A DNA stretch of 64,000 nucleotides from contig OY970298.1 of the NCBI GenBank assembly GCA_963716215.1, positions 1,178,001 through 1,242,000 on the forward strand, given 5' to 3'. The notes under the pieces are model-generated. The model made no database searches. It was not told the origin of the DNA and saw only the letters and a program-made list of their open reading frames with translations. The translations under genes and the position numbers were made by a program. The stretch is from JACVRW01 sp963716215 (GTDB lineage Bacteria > Actinomycetota > Thermoleophilia > Solirubrobacterales > Thermoleophilaceae). Positions 24,249-33,084 of this stretch are shown here, piece after piece. Position 1 is the stretch's first letter. Every line of letters starts with the position of its first letter.

Positions 24249-25292
24249 TCAGAGCGCCTCGAGCACGGCGTCCAGGACCCGGTCCGACCCGAAGCGGACC
24301 ACGTCGTTGGCGACCAGGCCGGTCTCGGCCTGCGCCGCGGCGATCGCCTCGCGCGCCGCCTCGTCGGAGTCGAGGTCGGATGTGTTGAGCGCGATCGCGG
24401 CTACCCGCGTGGGCCGCACGCGGCGGGCCACCGACTCGTAGGCGGCGATCAGCTCCACCAGCGGCGGGATCGGCAGGTCGGGGTAGTTGCGCAGCGCCGT
24501 GGCCCCAGCCTTGTGAACGAGCACGAGCAGGTCCGGGGCCGAGCCGTGCAGCAGCCCCAGCGTGACGCCGGAGTACGCCGGGTGAAACAGGCCGCCCTGG
24601 CCCTCGACGAAGAGCAGGTCGCCGCGCTCGGCGCCCTCGTGCACGAGCCGCTCGGCTGCGCCCGCGACGTAGTCGGAGATCACATGGTCCACCGCGATCC
24701 CCCAGCCGGCGATGGCCACGCCCGTCTGTCCGGTCGGCACGTAGACCGAGCGCCGCCCGCGCTCGCGCGCCGCCCGGTCCAGCTCCAGCGTCACGACCTT
24801 CTTGCCGATCACCGTGTCCGAGCCGACGCTGTGCACTACCCGCACCGACTCCGGGCGCGAGTTGGGGCCCTTGGGAACGGTCAGGTTGGCGGGGGCGGCG
24901 CGCAGGTCGCGCAGCGCCACGCCCGCGCGCGTGGCGGCGCGCCGCAGCTCTGGGTCCTCGGACAGCTGTGTGTGCAGCCCGGCCTCCACGTGCAGGCCGG
25001 CGCCGATCGCCTCGAGCAGGGTCGCGCGCCAGGTCGGGTCGAGCTTGCCGCCGGTCGGCGCCACCCCGATCAGCAGCGCGGTGGCGCCCAGTTCGATCGC
25101 CTCGGCGAGCGTCCCGACGATCGGCACGTCGCGGAGGCTGAACGGCACCACCTCGACGGCCGTGCGACCGGCCTGGGTCGAGTCGATCACGGCCACGACG
25201 TCGCGCGTGCCGTAACGGATCACACCGTGAGCGGTCTTGCCGTTGTGCGCGGCGAACAGCCCCTCGGCGAAGATGGCGAGCCGCTCGCTCAC
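24249..25292 (-). CDS. DUF1611 protein, probable D-glutamate N-acetyltransferase (DgcN-like)
   Basis: A 347-aa DUF1611 protein. The family-typical phrases are present: GATALLIGVAPTGGKLDPTWR, the P-loop-like VYVPTGQTGVAIAGWGIAVDHVISDY, GDLLFVEGQGGLFHPAYSGVTLGLLHG and a C-terminal Rossmann-like half. Members paired with an enolase-superfamily epimerase have been shown to act as DgcN, which N-acetylates D-glutamate. Here that partner is the immediately upstream gene with a GTGA overlap. The assignment rests on family plus pairing; substrate specificity cannot be read directly. Confidence 0.75.
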   Translation of the reverse strand: MSERLAIFAEGLFAAHNGKTAHGVIRYGTRDVVAVIDSTQAGRTAVEVVPFSLRDVPIVGTLAEAIELGATALLIGVAPTGGKLDPTWRATLLEAIGAGLHVEAGLHTQLSEDPELRRAATRAGVALRDLRAAPANLTVPKGPNSRPESVRVVHSVGSDTVIGKKVVTLELDRAARERGRRSVYVPTGQTGVAIAGWGIAVDHVISDYVAGAAERLVHEGAERGDLLFVEGQGGLFHPAYSGVTLGLLHGSAPDLLVLVHKAGATALRNYPDLPIPPLVELIAAYESVARRVRPTRVAAIALNTSDLDSDEAAREAIAAAQAETGLVANDVVRFGSDRVLDAVLEAL

Positions 25293-26293
25293 GCCGGCTC
25301 GACCCCCAGCCCGGGCCCGTTCGACGGCAGCACACGGCCGTCCGCCAGCTCGAGCCCGCTGTAGGGCTCGTCGGGGGTGGCCAGCAGCAGGTGGCCGTCG
25401 AGGTCCACCCAGTCCGCCAGCGACGCCAGCTGCGCCGCCGGGGCCACGCCGAGCTGAGACTCCACCATGCAGCCGATCATCACACGCAGGCCCAGGGCGC
25501 GCGCGGCGTGCACCATCCGCACCGCCTCGCGCAGCCCTCCCGATTTCGCAAGCTTGATGTTGATTCCGTCGGCGTAGGTCGCCGCCGGCGCCACGTCGCG
25601 CAGGTCATGACAGCCCTCGTCCACGATCACGGGCGGCCGCGGCGCGACCTCCCTCAGGGCGCGGAAGGATTCCAGGTCGGCGGCCGGGAACGGCTGCTCC
25701 ACCAGCTCGACGTCGAGCTCGAGCAGCGCCGGCATCAGCTCGCGTGCCTCCTCCAGCGTCCAGCCCTCGTTGGCGTCGACGCGCAGCGGCGCGTCGGTCT
25801 CCGCGCGCACGGCCTCGAGCCGGGCGAGGTCCTCGGCGCCCCCGACCTTCACCTTCAGCGCTCTGAAGCCAGCGGCCCGGCGGGCGCGGTCGCGGGTGCC
25901 CTCGAGCGTGTCGATCCCGATCGTGTACGAGGTCACGGGCGATCGGCGCGACAGCCCGAGCAGCTGCCACACCGGCACGCCCAGACGGCGCCCGATCCAG
26001 TCGTGGAGTGCCGCGTCGAGCGCCGAGCGGCCGGCTGCGTCACCGTCGAGGCGATCGAGCAGTCGCTCGAGGTCGAACGGATCGTCGCCGAGCTGCACCG
26101 CAGCGCCGGACAGGTAGGCGCTGGCGGTGGCGGTCGTCTCCCCGCGGTAGTAGATCGGAGCGGCCTCGCCACGCCCGACGGTGCCGTCGTGCTCGAGCTC
26201 GACCTGGACCACCTCCTGTTCGGTGCGCGCGCCGCGCGCGATGCCGAACTCCTCGGCCAGGGCCAGCGAAACGGTGCGGGTGGTCAGCTCCAC
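25289..26293 (-). CDS. Enolase-superfamily epimerase/racemase (DgcA or dipeptide epimerase type)
   Basis: A 334-aa muconate-lactonizing-subgroup enzyme like L-Ala-D/L-Glu epimerases. The general-base motif KVK is at 147-149, metal ligands are Asp173 (RVDANEG), Glu199 (ELVEQPF) and Asp225 (IVDEG), and the second Lys region INIKLAKSGG is at 244-253. Paired with a DUF1611 gene, such enzymes act as DgcA, an N-acetyl-D-glutamate racemase. Alone they may epimerise murein-derived dipeptides. The start is GTG at 26293, 19 nt after the LuxR-type gene stop. All catalytic residues are present. Confidence 0.82.
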   Translation of the reverse strand: MELTTRTVSLALAEEFGIARGARTEQEVVQVELEHDGTVGRGEAAPIYYRGETTATASAYLSGAAVQLGDDPFDLERLLDRLDGDAAGRSALDAALHDWIGRRLGVPVWQLLGLSRRSPVTSYTIGIDTLEGTRDRARRAAGFRALKVKVGGAEDLARLEAVRAETDAPLRVDANEGWTLEEARELMPALLELDVELVEQPFPAADLESFRALREVAPRPPVIVDEGCHDLRDVAPAATYADGINIKLAKSGGLREAVRMVHAARALGLRVMIGCMVESQLGVAPAAQLASLADWVDLDGHLLLATPDEPYSGLELADGRVLPSNGPGLGVEPA

Positions 26294-26312
26294 GGACGTG
26301 GAGCATGACGAC

Positions 26313-29279
26313 TCAGACCGCTGCGCTGGTGTCCGCGAGCCCCTGCCGCAGGGCCACCGCCGCCGCCTCGGTGCGAGAGCGCACGTCGAGCTTGGCGAGG
26401 ATGCGGGACACGTGGACGCTGGCGGTCTTCTCCGCCATGTGCAGCTCGAGTCCGATCTCGCGGTTGGTCGCGCCCCCGGCGACCAGCGCCAGCACCTGGC
26501 GCTCTCTCGGCGTCAGGCCGAAGGGCTCGTCGGCCTGTTGCTCCGGGGCGGACGGCCCGTCCGCGGCCTCGGCCGTCCCGAGCAGCCGCAGGCGCGCGCG
26601 GGCGGCCAGCGACTCCAGCTCGGCTGCGAGCCAGTGGCTGCCGAGCTCGCGCGCGGCGCGCAGCGCCTCGGAGGCCACCTCGCCCGCCGCGCCGCGGTCG
26701 TCGGCCCGCACCAGCGCCTCGGCCTGGCGCCAGCGCGAGTACACGCGCCGGTAGGGGCGGCCAAGCTCGTCCCAGGCCCGGGCCGCGGCCGCCCACAGCT
26801 CGGGGTCGTCTTCGCCCCCGGCGCGGCTGTGCTCCGCCTCGCCGCTCGCCAGCTCGGCACGCTCAACGGGGCCGCCGGACTCGCCGGTCAGCCGCAGCCG
26901 CTCGAGGTGTGCATCGGCGCGCGCCATGGCGACCTGCTCGGCGTCCGCGTCGCGCCGATCGCGCGCCAGCATGGCGGCGTCGGCCTCGATGCGCACCGCC
27001 ATGGCCGCGACGCCCGCGATGCGAGTGATGTCGTCCGAGCAGTACTCGATCTGGTCGAGCGCGTCGTCCACCGCCGCCCGAGCGGGATCGATGTTCCCGC
27101 TGCGGCGCTCCAGCTCGGCGCGCATCCAGCCGTAGGCGCCGACGAACTGCGGCTCGGTGGACTCGCGGGCCGGCAGCTCCATTCCGTCGAGGTCCGCGCG
27201 GGCTCCCTCGAGGTCGCCGCTGCCGAGCGCCAGCACCGCGCGCGACATGTGCCATACGAACAGGTGGTTCCCGTAGCGGCGCCGGCTTTGGGAGGGGAGC
27301 AGCTCACGCGCCTCCGCCCAGAGCCCGAGGTAGTACGAGAACTCGACGGCGTTCATCGTGAGCCAGTCGTGCCCGCCCGTGTTGGGCGCGCCGGACTCGA
27401 GGCCCTCGAGCGCGACCCCGAGCGCGTCCTCGGTGCGGCCGCTGACGTGCAGCACGTCGGCGAGGTTGACATGCGCCGCCATCACCTCGCGCGGCAGGCC
27501 CGCCTCGCGCGCGATCTCGAGCGCCTCTCGTAGCGCGCCGGCGCCCTGCTCGGCCTCGAAGGTGTTGCCGAGCGCGGTGCCCATCACGTTGAGCGCACGC
27601 ACCTCCACGTCGGGCACCCCGATCGCCCGCGCGACCTCGAGGGCCTCGCGAGCCACCCGGATCGACTCGCCGAAGCGCGACTGCAGCATTCGCGATCGCG
27701 CGAGCTCCACGAGCAGCGCCGCCCGCTCGCGGGACTCTTCGTCGTCGGGCAGGAGGGTGAGCGCCCGTTTGATCGTCTCAACGCTCTCCTCCTGGCGGTT
27801 CAGGCTCCATTGCGCCCGCGACAGCCGCTCGAGCACCGTGGCGACGCGACGCGGCTCCGAGCCCTCGTCGACCAGCTCGAGCGTGCGCTCCAGCAGCGTT
27901 TCCTGGCGCGCGGGGTCGCCGGTGACGTCGGCGGCGTTGGCCGCCTGCATCAACAGGTCGATCTGGCTGAGTCCAGCGGCCTGTTCGGGATCCGGTACGC
28001 GGTCCCAGAGCCCGAGCGCGCGCTCGCGCAGCGAGAGCGCCTCGTGAAAGGCGTTCACGCGCTCCGCGGCGGCGGCCGCCCGCACCGAGGCGGCGAGTGC
28101 GGCCGGTTGGTTGCCAGCGGCCATCCAGTGGTGGGCCACCTCGGCCGTCAGGTGCACGCGGTCGCCCTCGTGCTCGATCGCGCCCTCCAGCGCCCGCGCG
28201 ATCGCGGCGTGCAGTTCGGCGCGCTCGCCCGGGAGCAGGTCGTCGTAGACCACCTCGCGCAGCAGCGCGTGGCGGAACCCGTAGGTGCCGTTGGCGTGCG
28301 CAACGGCGATCTGGCTGCCCACGGCCTCGCGCAGGCCCTCGCGCAGCTCGGCTGAGCCGAGGCCAGTCAGCGCCTCGAGCAGGTCGTCGCGGAGCGACTG
28401 GCAGGCGAGCCAGCGGAGTACCTCCTGCGCGGGCGGCGACAGGCGCTCCACGCGCAGCATCAACGCGTCCCGCAGCGTCGGGGGCAGCGTCCCGCGGCCA
28501 TCCAGCCCCACCGCGAGCAACTCCTCGGTGAACAGCGGGTTGCCCTCGCTGCGCGAGTAGAGCCGCTGCACCAGCCCGGGGTCGGCGCGATCGCCCAGGA
28601 TGTCCTCGAGCTGCTCGGCCATCTCGTCGCGGCTGAGTCGCTCCAGCTCGACCAGGTGTGCGAGCGGGTCGCGCGCCAGCTCGGCGAGCAGGGGTCGCAG
28701 CGGGTGACGGCGGTGCAGCTCGTCGGAGCGGTAGGTGCCGACGACCAGGATGCGCTCCGTGCAGAGGCTGCGGGCGAGGAACTGGACGAACCCGCGGGTG
28801 GAGCTGTCGGCCCAGTGCAGATCTTCGATCACCAGCAGCAGCGTCTGCTCCTCGGACATCGCGTCGAACACCGCCAGCAGCGCCTCGAACACCCGCACCT
28901 GCTCCGCCGCCGTCGCCTCGTCGGCCCCGTTGCTCCCGAGGCCGGGCAGGATCGACGCGAGGTCGGCGCGCTGGCTGGCCGGGAGCGCGTCGAAGGCCGG
29001 GTCGCCGTCGCGCGCTACGCGTCGTAGCGCGCCCACCAGCGGGGCGTAGGGCAGCTCGCCCTCGCCCAGCTCGACGCAGTCGCCGCTGAGCACGCGCGCG
29101 CCCGACTCGCGAGCGCTGCGGGTGAGCTCGGAGGCGAGCCGCGACTTGCCCACGCCCGACTCGCCCGCCACCAGCGCGAGCGAGGGCGTGCCGGCCGCGC
29201 TAGCTTCGAGCGCCGCGCAGAGCTCCGCCAATTCGGCGGCTCGCCCTACGAAGCGGGTGCTCGTGACCCGGGTCGCCAT
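26313..29279 (-). CDS. Large LuxR-type ATP-binding regulator (LAL/MalT-like)
   Basis: A 988-aa signal-transducing regulator. The ATG at 29279 has GGGAGGA ahead of it and starts MATRVTSTRFVGR, the usual beginning; in-frame starts further up add non-conserved sequence. The Walker A GESGVGKS is at 39-46, Walker B LLLVIEDLHWAD is near 140, and a long alpha-helical TPR-like sensor region fills about 330-880. The C-terminal GerE/LuxR helix-turn-helix is LTPRERQVLALVAGGATNREIGLELHMAEKTASVHV. Such proteins bind ATP plus a small inducer and activate nearby catabolic genes. It sits directly before the racemase/DUF1611/SDR genes, its likely target. Confidence 0.88.
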   Translation of the reverse strand: MATRVTSTRFVGRAAELAELCAALEASAAGTPSLALVAGESGVGKSRLASELTRSARESGARVLSGDCVELGEGELPYAPLVGALRRVARDGDPAFDALPASQRADLASILPGLGSNGADEATAAEQVRVFEALLAVFDAMSEEQTLLLVIEDLHWADSSTRGFVQFLARSLCTERILVVGTYRSDELHRRHPLRPLLAELARDPLAHLVELERLSRDEMAEQLEDILGDRADPGLVQRLYSRSEGNPLFTEELLAVGLDGRGTLPPTLRDALMLRVERLSPPAQEVLRWLACQSLRDDLLEALTGLGSAELREGLREAVGSQIAVAHANGTYGFRHALLREVVYDDLLPGERAELHAAIARALEGAIEHEGDRVHLTAEVAHHWMAAGNQPAALAASVRAAAAAERVNAFHEALSLRERALGLWDRVPDPEQAAGLSQIDLLMQAANAADVTGDPARQETLLERTLELVDEGSEPRRVATVLERLSRAQWSLNRQEESVETIKRALTLLPDDEESRERAALLVELARSRMLQSRFGESIRVAREALEVARAIGVPDVEVRALNVMGTALGNTFEAEQGAGALREALEIAREAGLPREVMAAHVNLADVLHVSGRTEDALGVALEGLESGAPNTGGHDWLTMNAVEFSYYLGLWAEARELLPSQSRRRYGNHLFVWHMSRAVLALGSGDLEGARADLDGMELPARESTEPQFVGAYGWMRAELERRSGNIDPARAAVDDALDQIEYCSDDITRIAGVAAMAVRIEADAAMLARDRRDADAEQVAMARADAHLERLRLTGESGGPVERAELASGEAEHSRAGGEDDPELWAAAARAWDELGRPYRRVYSRWRQAEALVRADDRGAAGEVASEALRAARELGSHWLAAELESLAARARLRLLGTAEAADGPSAPEQQADEPFGLTPRERQVLALVAGGATNREIGLELHMAEKTASVHVSRILAKLDVRSRTEAAAVALRQGLADTSAAV

Positions 29280-29391
29280 ACCCGTAGGATCCTCCCATCC
29301 GGCGGGCGGCGGCGCGACGGCGCTGTTCGTGGTCGCTGGTGATCTGGATGTAGAGAAGCCGGGGGTCCATCGGGAGTCCTCTCGGATCGCT

Positions 29392-29408
29392 GACACCCAG
29401 TGAGTGTC
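29392..29408. promoter_or_regulatory. Inverted repeat upstream of the LuxR-type gene
   Basis: GACAC-CCAGTGA-GTGTC is a perfect 5-bp palindrome with a 7-nt spacer. It lies in the 216-bp region between the LuxR-type gene and the divergent small zinc-ribbon gene. Nothing else stands out in that stretch. Possible operator, weak evidence. Confidence 0.3.
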
Positions 29409-29495
29409 GGCCTGAGGCGGCCCGGCCACATCGGCCATACGGTGCGAGCTTCGAGGCGCCACCCCTTACCCTGAACGTGCCGACCACTTACGCCG

Positions 29496-29660
29496 ATGGA
29501 GTCGGGACTCTGCGACACCTGCAAGCACCAGAAGCTGGTGCGCAACACGCGCGGCAGCGCGTTCTCCATGTGCCTGCGCTCGAAGAGCGACCCGCGCTAC
29601 CCGAAGTACCCGCGCCTACCCGTGAAGGAGTGCGCCGGCTACGTCAGCGCGTCCCGGTGA
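29496..29660 (+). CDS. 54-aa zinc-ribbon-like conserved small protein
   Basis: ATG at 29496 encodes 54 residues: MESGLCDTCKHQKLVRNTRG, then SAFSMCLRS, a KSDPRYPKYPRLPV block and ECAGY. Four Cys (6, 9, 26, 46) arranged CxxC-x16-C-x19-C suggest one zinc site. I recall similar small proteins in many actinobacteria; no function is known to me. Codon use is normal for the region and the tail overlaps the convergent lipoprotein gene by 17 nt. There is no strong SD; TACCCT at 29467-29472 is a weak -10 candidate. Confidence 0.7.
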   Translation: MESGLCDTCKHQKLVRNTRGSAFSMCLRSKSDPRYPKYPRLPVKECAGYVSASR

Positions 29661-30288
29661 CGACGGTCTTGCCGTCGTCCGCCACGCGCACCTCGGGCGC
29701 CTCCGCCGAGACGGTCCCCGAGAAGTTGCCGCTGGGGGCCTCCTCGCCGTCGGGACCGACCGCCCTGGCGTTTCCGACGAGGCCGGCGCCAACGCGCCAA
29801 TCGATCTCGAAGGGGCCGGCCTTGACCGCGGTCACCTTCCACGTGAAGGTGCGCTCGGCGCCGGGCTCGAGGCGGCCACACGCCCACGTGTCGACGTAGG
29901 CGGTGTCACAGCCGAGCGGGGTGGCGTCCTTGGCCTCCGGGAACCCGCCGATCTGGCGCGGCACCCCGTTCACGACGAAGCGCGGCCGTTCCGGGTCGGA
30001 CAGGTCCGGCTCGGTCGCCCGGTAGTTGAGCCCGGTGACCGTGAGCGCCACGTTCGGCACCGCCTCGTCCCCGGCGTTGCGCACCGTGATCACGAGGTCG
30101 GAGCGCTGCGCCAGCTTCTGCTCCTTCGGGAACATCGCGGCCACCACCTCGACGGCGAAGTCCCCTTCGGGCTCGTTCTCGTCTTGGCGCTCGCCGCCGC
30201 CACAGCCGGCGACGGCCATTAGACCGACCAGGGCAAAGCACGCCCTGAAGCGCTTCCTCCTCGCCTCCAAGTCGGGCGAACATAGCAC
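29644..30288 (-). CDS. Putative lipoprotein next to the mce operon
   Basis: A protein of about 214 aa with a lipoprotein signal: basic RRKRFR, hydrophobic ACFALVGLMAVAGC and then Gly-rich GGGERQDENEPEGD, so Cys in VAGC would be lipidated. The mature part reads as a CARDB/Ig-like beta-sandwich (DLVITVRNAGDEAVPNVALTVTGLNYRA and ERTFTWKVTAVKAGPFEIDW), with two Cys near DTAYVDTWACGRL. I do not recognise the family. The start is uncertain: GTG 30288 used here, ATG 30321 also possible. It is divergent from the first yrbE gene, so an envelope role linked to lipid import is an inference from position. Confidence 0.65.
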   Translation of the reverse strand: MLCSPDLEARRKRFRACFALVGLMAVAGCGGGERQDENEPEGDFAVEVVAAMFPKEQKLAQRSDLVITVRNAGDEAVPNVALTVTGLNYRATEPDLSDPERPRFVVNGVPRQIGGFPEAKDATPLGCDTAYVDTWACGRLEPGAERTFTWKVTAVKAGPFEIDWRVGAGLVGNARAVGPDGEEAPSGNFSGTVSAEAPEVRVADDGKTVVTGTR

Positions 30289-30355
30289 CGTTCGGTCTGG
30301 CGGGGTGGAGGAACATGCCATAGGCTTCGCCCCCCGAGGGAGGAGCTTTTGCTTA

Positions 30356-31162
30356 GTGGTTAGAGCCGCAGCCGATCGGATCTTCCTGCCGACGAAGAGC
30401 CTGCTCGAGCAGGTCGGCGACATGATGATCCTGACCGGCAAGACGCTGGTCTCCGCGCTGCGCCCGCCATACCCCTACGGGACCGAGTTCGTGCAGCAGT
30501 TCTTGTTCATGCTGCGCCTCTGCTGGCTGCCGCTGACGATCTCCACGATCGCGTTCGGCTACGGGGCTCCCGGGCTCCAGGCGGGCAACTTCCTCGTCCT
30601 GTTCGGCGCGATCGACCGGCTCGGCGGCTTCTTCGTGCTGGCGTCGATCCGCGAGTTCGCCCCGTTCGTGACCGCGATCATCCTGGCGGGCGTCGGCGGC
30701 ACCGCCATCACCGCCGACCTCGGCGCCCGCAAGATCCGCGAGGAGCTCGACGCCCTGCAGGTGCTGGGCGTGGACCCGATCAAGAACCTGGTCGTGCCGC
30801 GCTTCCTGGCGCTGATGGTGGTCACCGGCCTGTTCAACATCTACGCGCTGATCTTCGGGATCTTCGGCGGCGTCCTCGCCACGCTCACCTTCGACGCCCC
30901 GTTAGGGCCCTTCTTCGCCACCCTGCTGAACAACGCGTCGATCCCCGACTTATGGGGGTCCGTGCTGAAAACCACGCTGTTCGGGGCGATCATCGCCGTG
31001 GTCTCCTGTTACAAGGGGATGACGGCCTCCGGCGGCGCCGAAGGGGTGGGTAGAGCCGTGAACCAGGGCGTGGTGATCGAGTTCCTCGGCATCTTCGCCT
31101 TTAACTACGTCTTCACACAAACCCTGCTCGCAACCCACCCCGAGATCTCCATCATCAAGTGA
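30356..31162 (+). CDS. YrbE/MlaE-type permease, first of two in the mce operon
   Basis: A 268-aa inner-membrane permease subunit of an MCE lipid transporter. The GTG at 30356 has GGGAGGAG 10 nt upstream. About five to six membrane spans are visible, with the conserved cytoplasmic coupling segment ADLGARKIREELDALQVLGVDPIKNLVVPRF that contacts the ATPase, and a C-terminal YKGMTASGGAEGVGRAVNQGVV loop. It forms the heterodimer partner of the next gene. A 48-nt gap with a small ACACG/CGTGT hairpin (31175-31189) separates the two. Confidence 0.92.
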   Translation: MVRAAADRIFLPTKSLLEQVGDMMILTGKTLVSALRPPYPYGTEFVQQFLFMLRLCWLPLTISTIAFGYGAPGLQAGNFLVLFGAIDRLGGFFVLASIREFAPFVTAIILAGVGGTAITADLGARKIREELDALQVLGVDPIKNLVVPRFLALMVVTGLFNIYALIFGIFGGVLATLTFDAPLGPFFATLLNNASIPDLWGSVLKTTLFGAIIAVVSCYKGMTASGGAEGVGRAVNQGVVIEFLGIFAFNYVFTQTLLATHPEISIIK

Positions 31163-31210
31163 TGCCGAACGCTCACACGCGCCGCGTGTTCGCTCAACGG
31201 ATGAACGCCC

Positions 31211-32011
31211 ATGGGTAAGACCTGGCTCGACGTCCCGAAGGACTGGATCGCCTCGTTCGGCGACATCGCGAAGTTCTCCGCGCGCGTGATCGCGGACGTG
31301 TTCAACGGACGCGTCCTGCATTTCTTCGGCGAGACGCTGCGCCAGGCCGGCATCCTGATCCTCGGCTCGGCGATCGTGATCTGGGGCCTGGCGTTCATCA
31401 TCGGCCTGCAGTGCGGCATCGAGGGCGCTTATCTGAACCGCTCGATCGGCGCGCCGGCGTACTCGGGCGTGTTCTCGGCCTGGTGCGACCTGCGCGAGCT
31501 GATGCCCTACGCGTTCGGCTACATGATGTCCGCGAAGGTCGGCACCGGCCTGGTCGCCGAGATCGGCGCGATGCGCATCTCCGACGAGATCGACGCGCTC
31601 GAGGTGATGGGCATCAACTCGCTCGTGTTCCTGTGCGCCACCCGCCTGCTGGCTGCCTGGCTGGTGCTGCCGTTCGTCTACATCGCGGCCGTGGGGGCCG
31701 GCTTCTTCGCCAGCTACTTAGCCGTGGTGCAGCAGATCGGCGAGGTCAGCTCGGGCGGGTACTTCCTGATCTTCTGGATGTTCCAGAATCCACCAGACCT
31801 GTTCTACTCGTTGATCAAGGGCATGGCGATGGCCACGGTGATCGTGCTGGTGGGGTGCTACTACGGCTACACCGCCAGCGGCGGACCGGTCGGCGTGGGC
31901 ACGGCGACAGCCAAGTCGATGGTGCTCAACACGGTGATGGTGCACCTGGTGGGGATGGTCGGCACGCAGATCTTCTGGGGCTCGAATCCAAGAGCGCCAA
32001 TAGGCGGATAG
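31211..32011 (+). CDS. YrbE/MlaE-type permease, second of two
   Basis: A 266-aa paralogue of the preceding permease with the same plan: an N-terminal amphipathic helix, the segment AEIGAMRISDEIDALEVMGINSLVFLCATRLL for ATPase coupling and a C-terminal YYGYTASGGPVGVGTATAKSMV loop. Two YrbE proteins per operon is the standard actinobacterial mce layout, giving a heterodimeric channel. The ATPase gene follows after 19 nt carrying a good SD (GGGAGGAG). Confidence 0.92.
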   Translation: MGKTWLDVPKDWIASFGDIAKFSARVIADVFNGRVLHFFGETLRQAGILILGSAIVIWGLAFIIGLQCGIEGAYLNRSIGAPAYSGVFSAWCDLRELMPYAFGYMMSAKVGTGLVAEIGAMRISDEIDALEVMGINSLVFLCATRLLAAWLVLPFVYIAAVGAGFFASYLAVVQQIGEVSSGGYFLIFWMFQNPPDLFYSLIKGMAMATVIVLVGCYYGYTASGGPVGVGTATAKSMVLNTVMVHLVGMVGTQIFWGSNPRAPIGG

Positions 32012-32030
32012 AGGGACGGGAGGAGCATCG

Positions 32031-32987
32031 ATGGAGGGGAGAACCGAAGACGGACCGGGCCGACCGCTCGACCCGCGCGACTGGGAAGCAACGCGCGGGG
32101 ACGAGCAGGCGGAAGCGCGCCCGCAGCCTGACCCGCAGGCGCAGGAGGACGTGCCCGACAACATCCTCGCGCAGACGCGCGAGGGCGAGGACCCGTACCT
32201 CTGGCACAGCGGGCGGACCCGCGAGCACGGCGCCCAGGACGCGGTCGAGTTCATCGACGTCCGCAAGTCGTTCGGCCGCAACACGATCCTGAACGGGCTC
32301 AATCTGGGCCTGCCCGACGGGCAGATCTCGATGATCCTGGGCCCATCGGGCACGGGCAAGTCGGTGTGCATCAAGCACATGGTCGGCCTGCTCTACCCGG
32401 ACCAGGGCGACGTGCTCGTACACGGCGAGTCGGTGCCGGAGATGGCCGACGACGAGCTGTTCGAGATGCGCAAGAAGTTCGGGGTGCTGTTCCAGGACGG
32501 TGCGCTGTTCGGCTCGATGAACGTGTTCGACAACACCGCCTTCCCGCTACGCCAGCACACCGACAAGGGCGAGGACGAGATCAGCGAGATCTGCCTGCGC
32601 CGGCTCGGCGAGGTCGGGCTCGGCGGTGCGCTGGACAAGATGCCCAACGAGCTGTCGGGAGGTATGCGCAAGCGCGCCGGGTTCGCCCGCGCGCTCGTGC
32701 TGGATCCCGACATCGTGCTCTTCGACGAGCCCGACTCGGGGCTGGATCCCGTGCGCACGGCGCTGCTGTGCGAGCTGATCATGGAGGTCCACGAGGAGAA
32801 CGGCGGCGCCTACTGCGTGATCACGCACGACATCATGTCGGCGCGCCGAGTGGCGGACTACATCGCGATCCTGTGGAAGGGCCGGATCGTGGAGTCGGGG
32901 CCGGCGAGCGAGCTCTTCAACTCCGACAACCAGTTCGTGAGGCAGTTCCTGTCCGGAGAGGCTCAGGGGCCTCTCGGGATGGAGTAA
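32031..32987 (+). CDS. MceG/MlaF-type ABC ATPase of the mce operon
   Basis: A 318-aa ATPase that should power the MCE transporter. Walker A GPSGTGKS is at 104-111, followed by the Q-loop VLFQDGALFGSMNVFDN, signature LSGGMRKRAGFARALVLDPD, Walker B IVLFDEPDSGLDPV and the H-loop VITHDIMSARRVADYI. The DSGLDP wording is typical of actinobacterial MceG. It carries an unusual acidic, Pro/Gln-rich N-terminal extension of about 70 residues before the ATPase domain. In mycobacteria the ATPase gene is unlinked; here it is between the permease and MCE genes. Confidence 0.92.
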   Translation: MEGRTEDGPGRPLDPRDWEATRGDEQAEARPQPDPQAQEDVPDNILAQTREGEDPYLWHSGRTREHGAQDAVEFIDVRKSFGRNTILNGLNLGLPDGQISMILGPSGTGKSVCIKHMVGLLYPDQGDVLVHGESVPEMADDELFEMRKKFGVLFQDGALFGSMNVFDNTAFPLRQHTDKGEDEISEICLRRLGEVGLGGALDKMPNELSGGMRKRAGFARALVLDPDIVLFDEPDSGLDPVRTALLCELIMEVHEENGGAYCVITHDIMSARRVADYIAILWKGRIVESGPASELFNSDNQFVRQFLSGEAQGPLGME

Positions 32988-33004
32988 CCGGACGATGCAA
33001 GAGG

Positions 33005-33026
33005 GCGCGCGGGGGACCCTGCGCGC
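33005..33026 (+). other. Hairpin and possible internal promoter before the first mce gene
   Basis: GCGCGC-GGGGGACCCT-GCGCGC forms a strong stem (GGG/CCC extends it) 18 nt after the ATPase stop. A TAGACT box at 33045-33050 follows. Together in the 97-nt gap they suggest that expression of the six mce genes can be uncoupled from the transporter genes by partial termination or a second promoter. Confidence 0.4.
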
Positions 33027-33084
33027 ACTGTGAGGTTCAGTCCTAGACTGGCCTCGCAGGGAGGCGTCGAGCGATCGACTGCGC

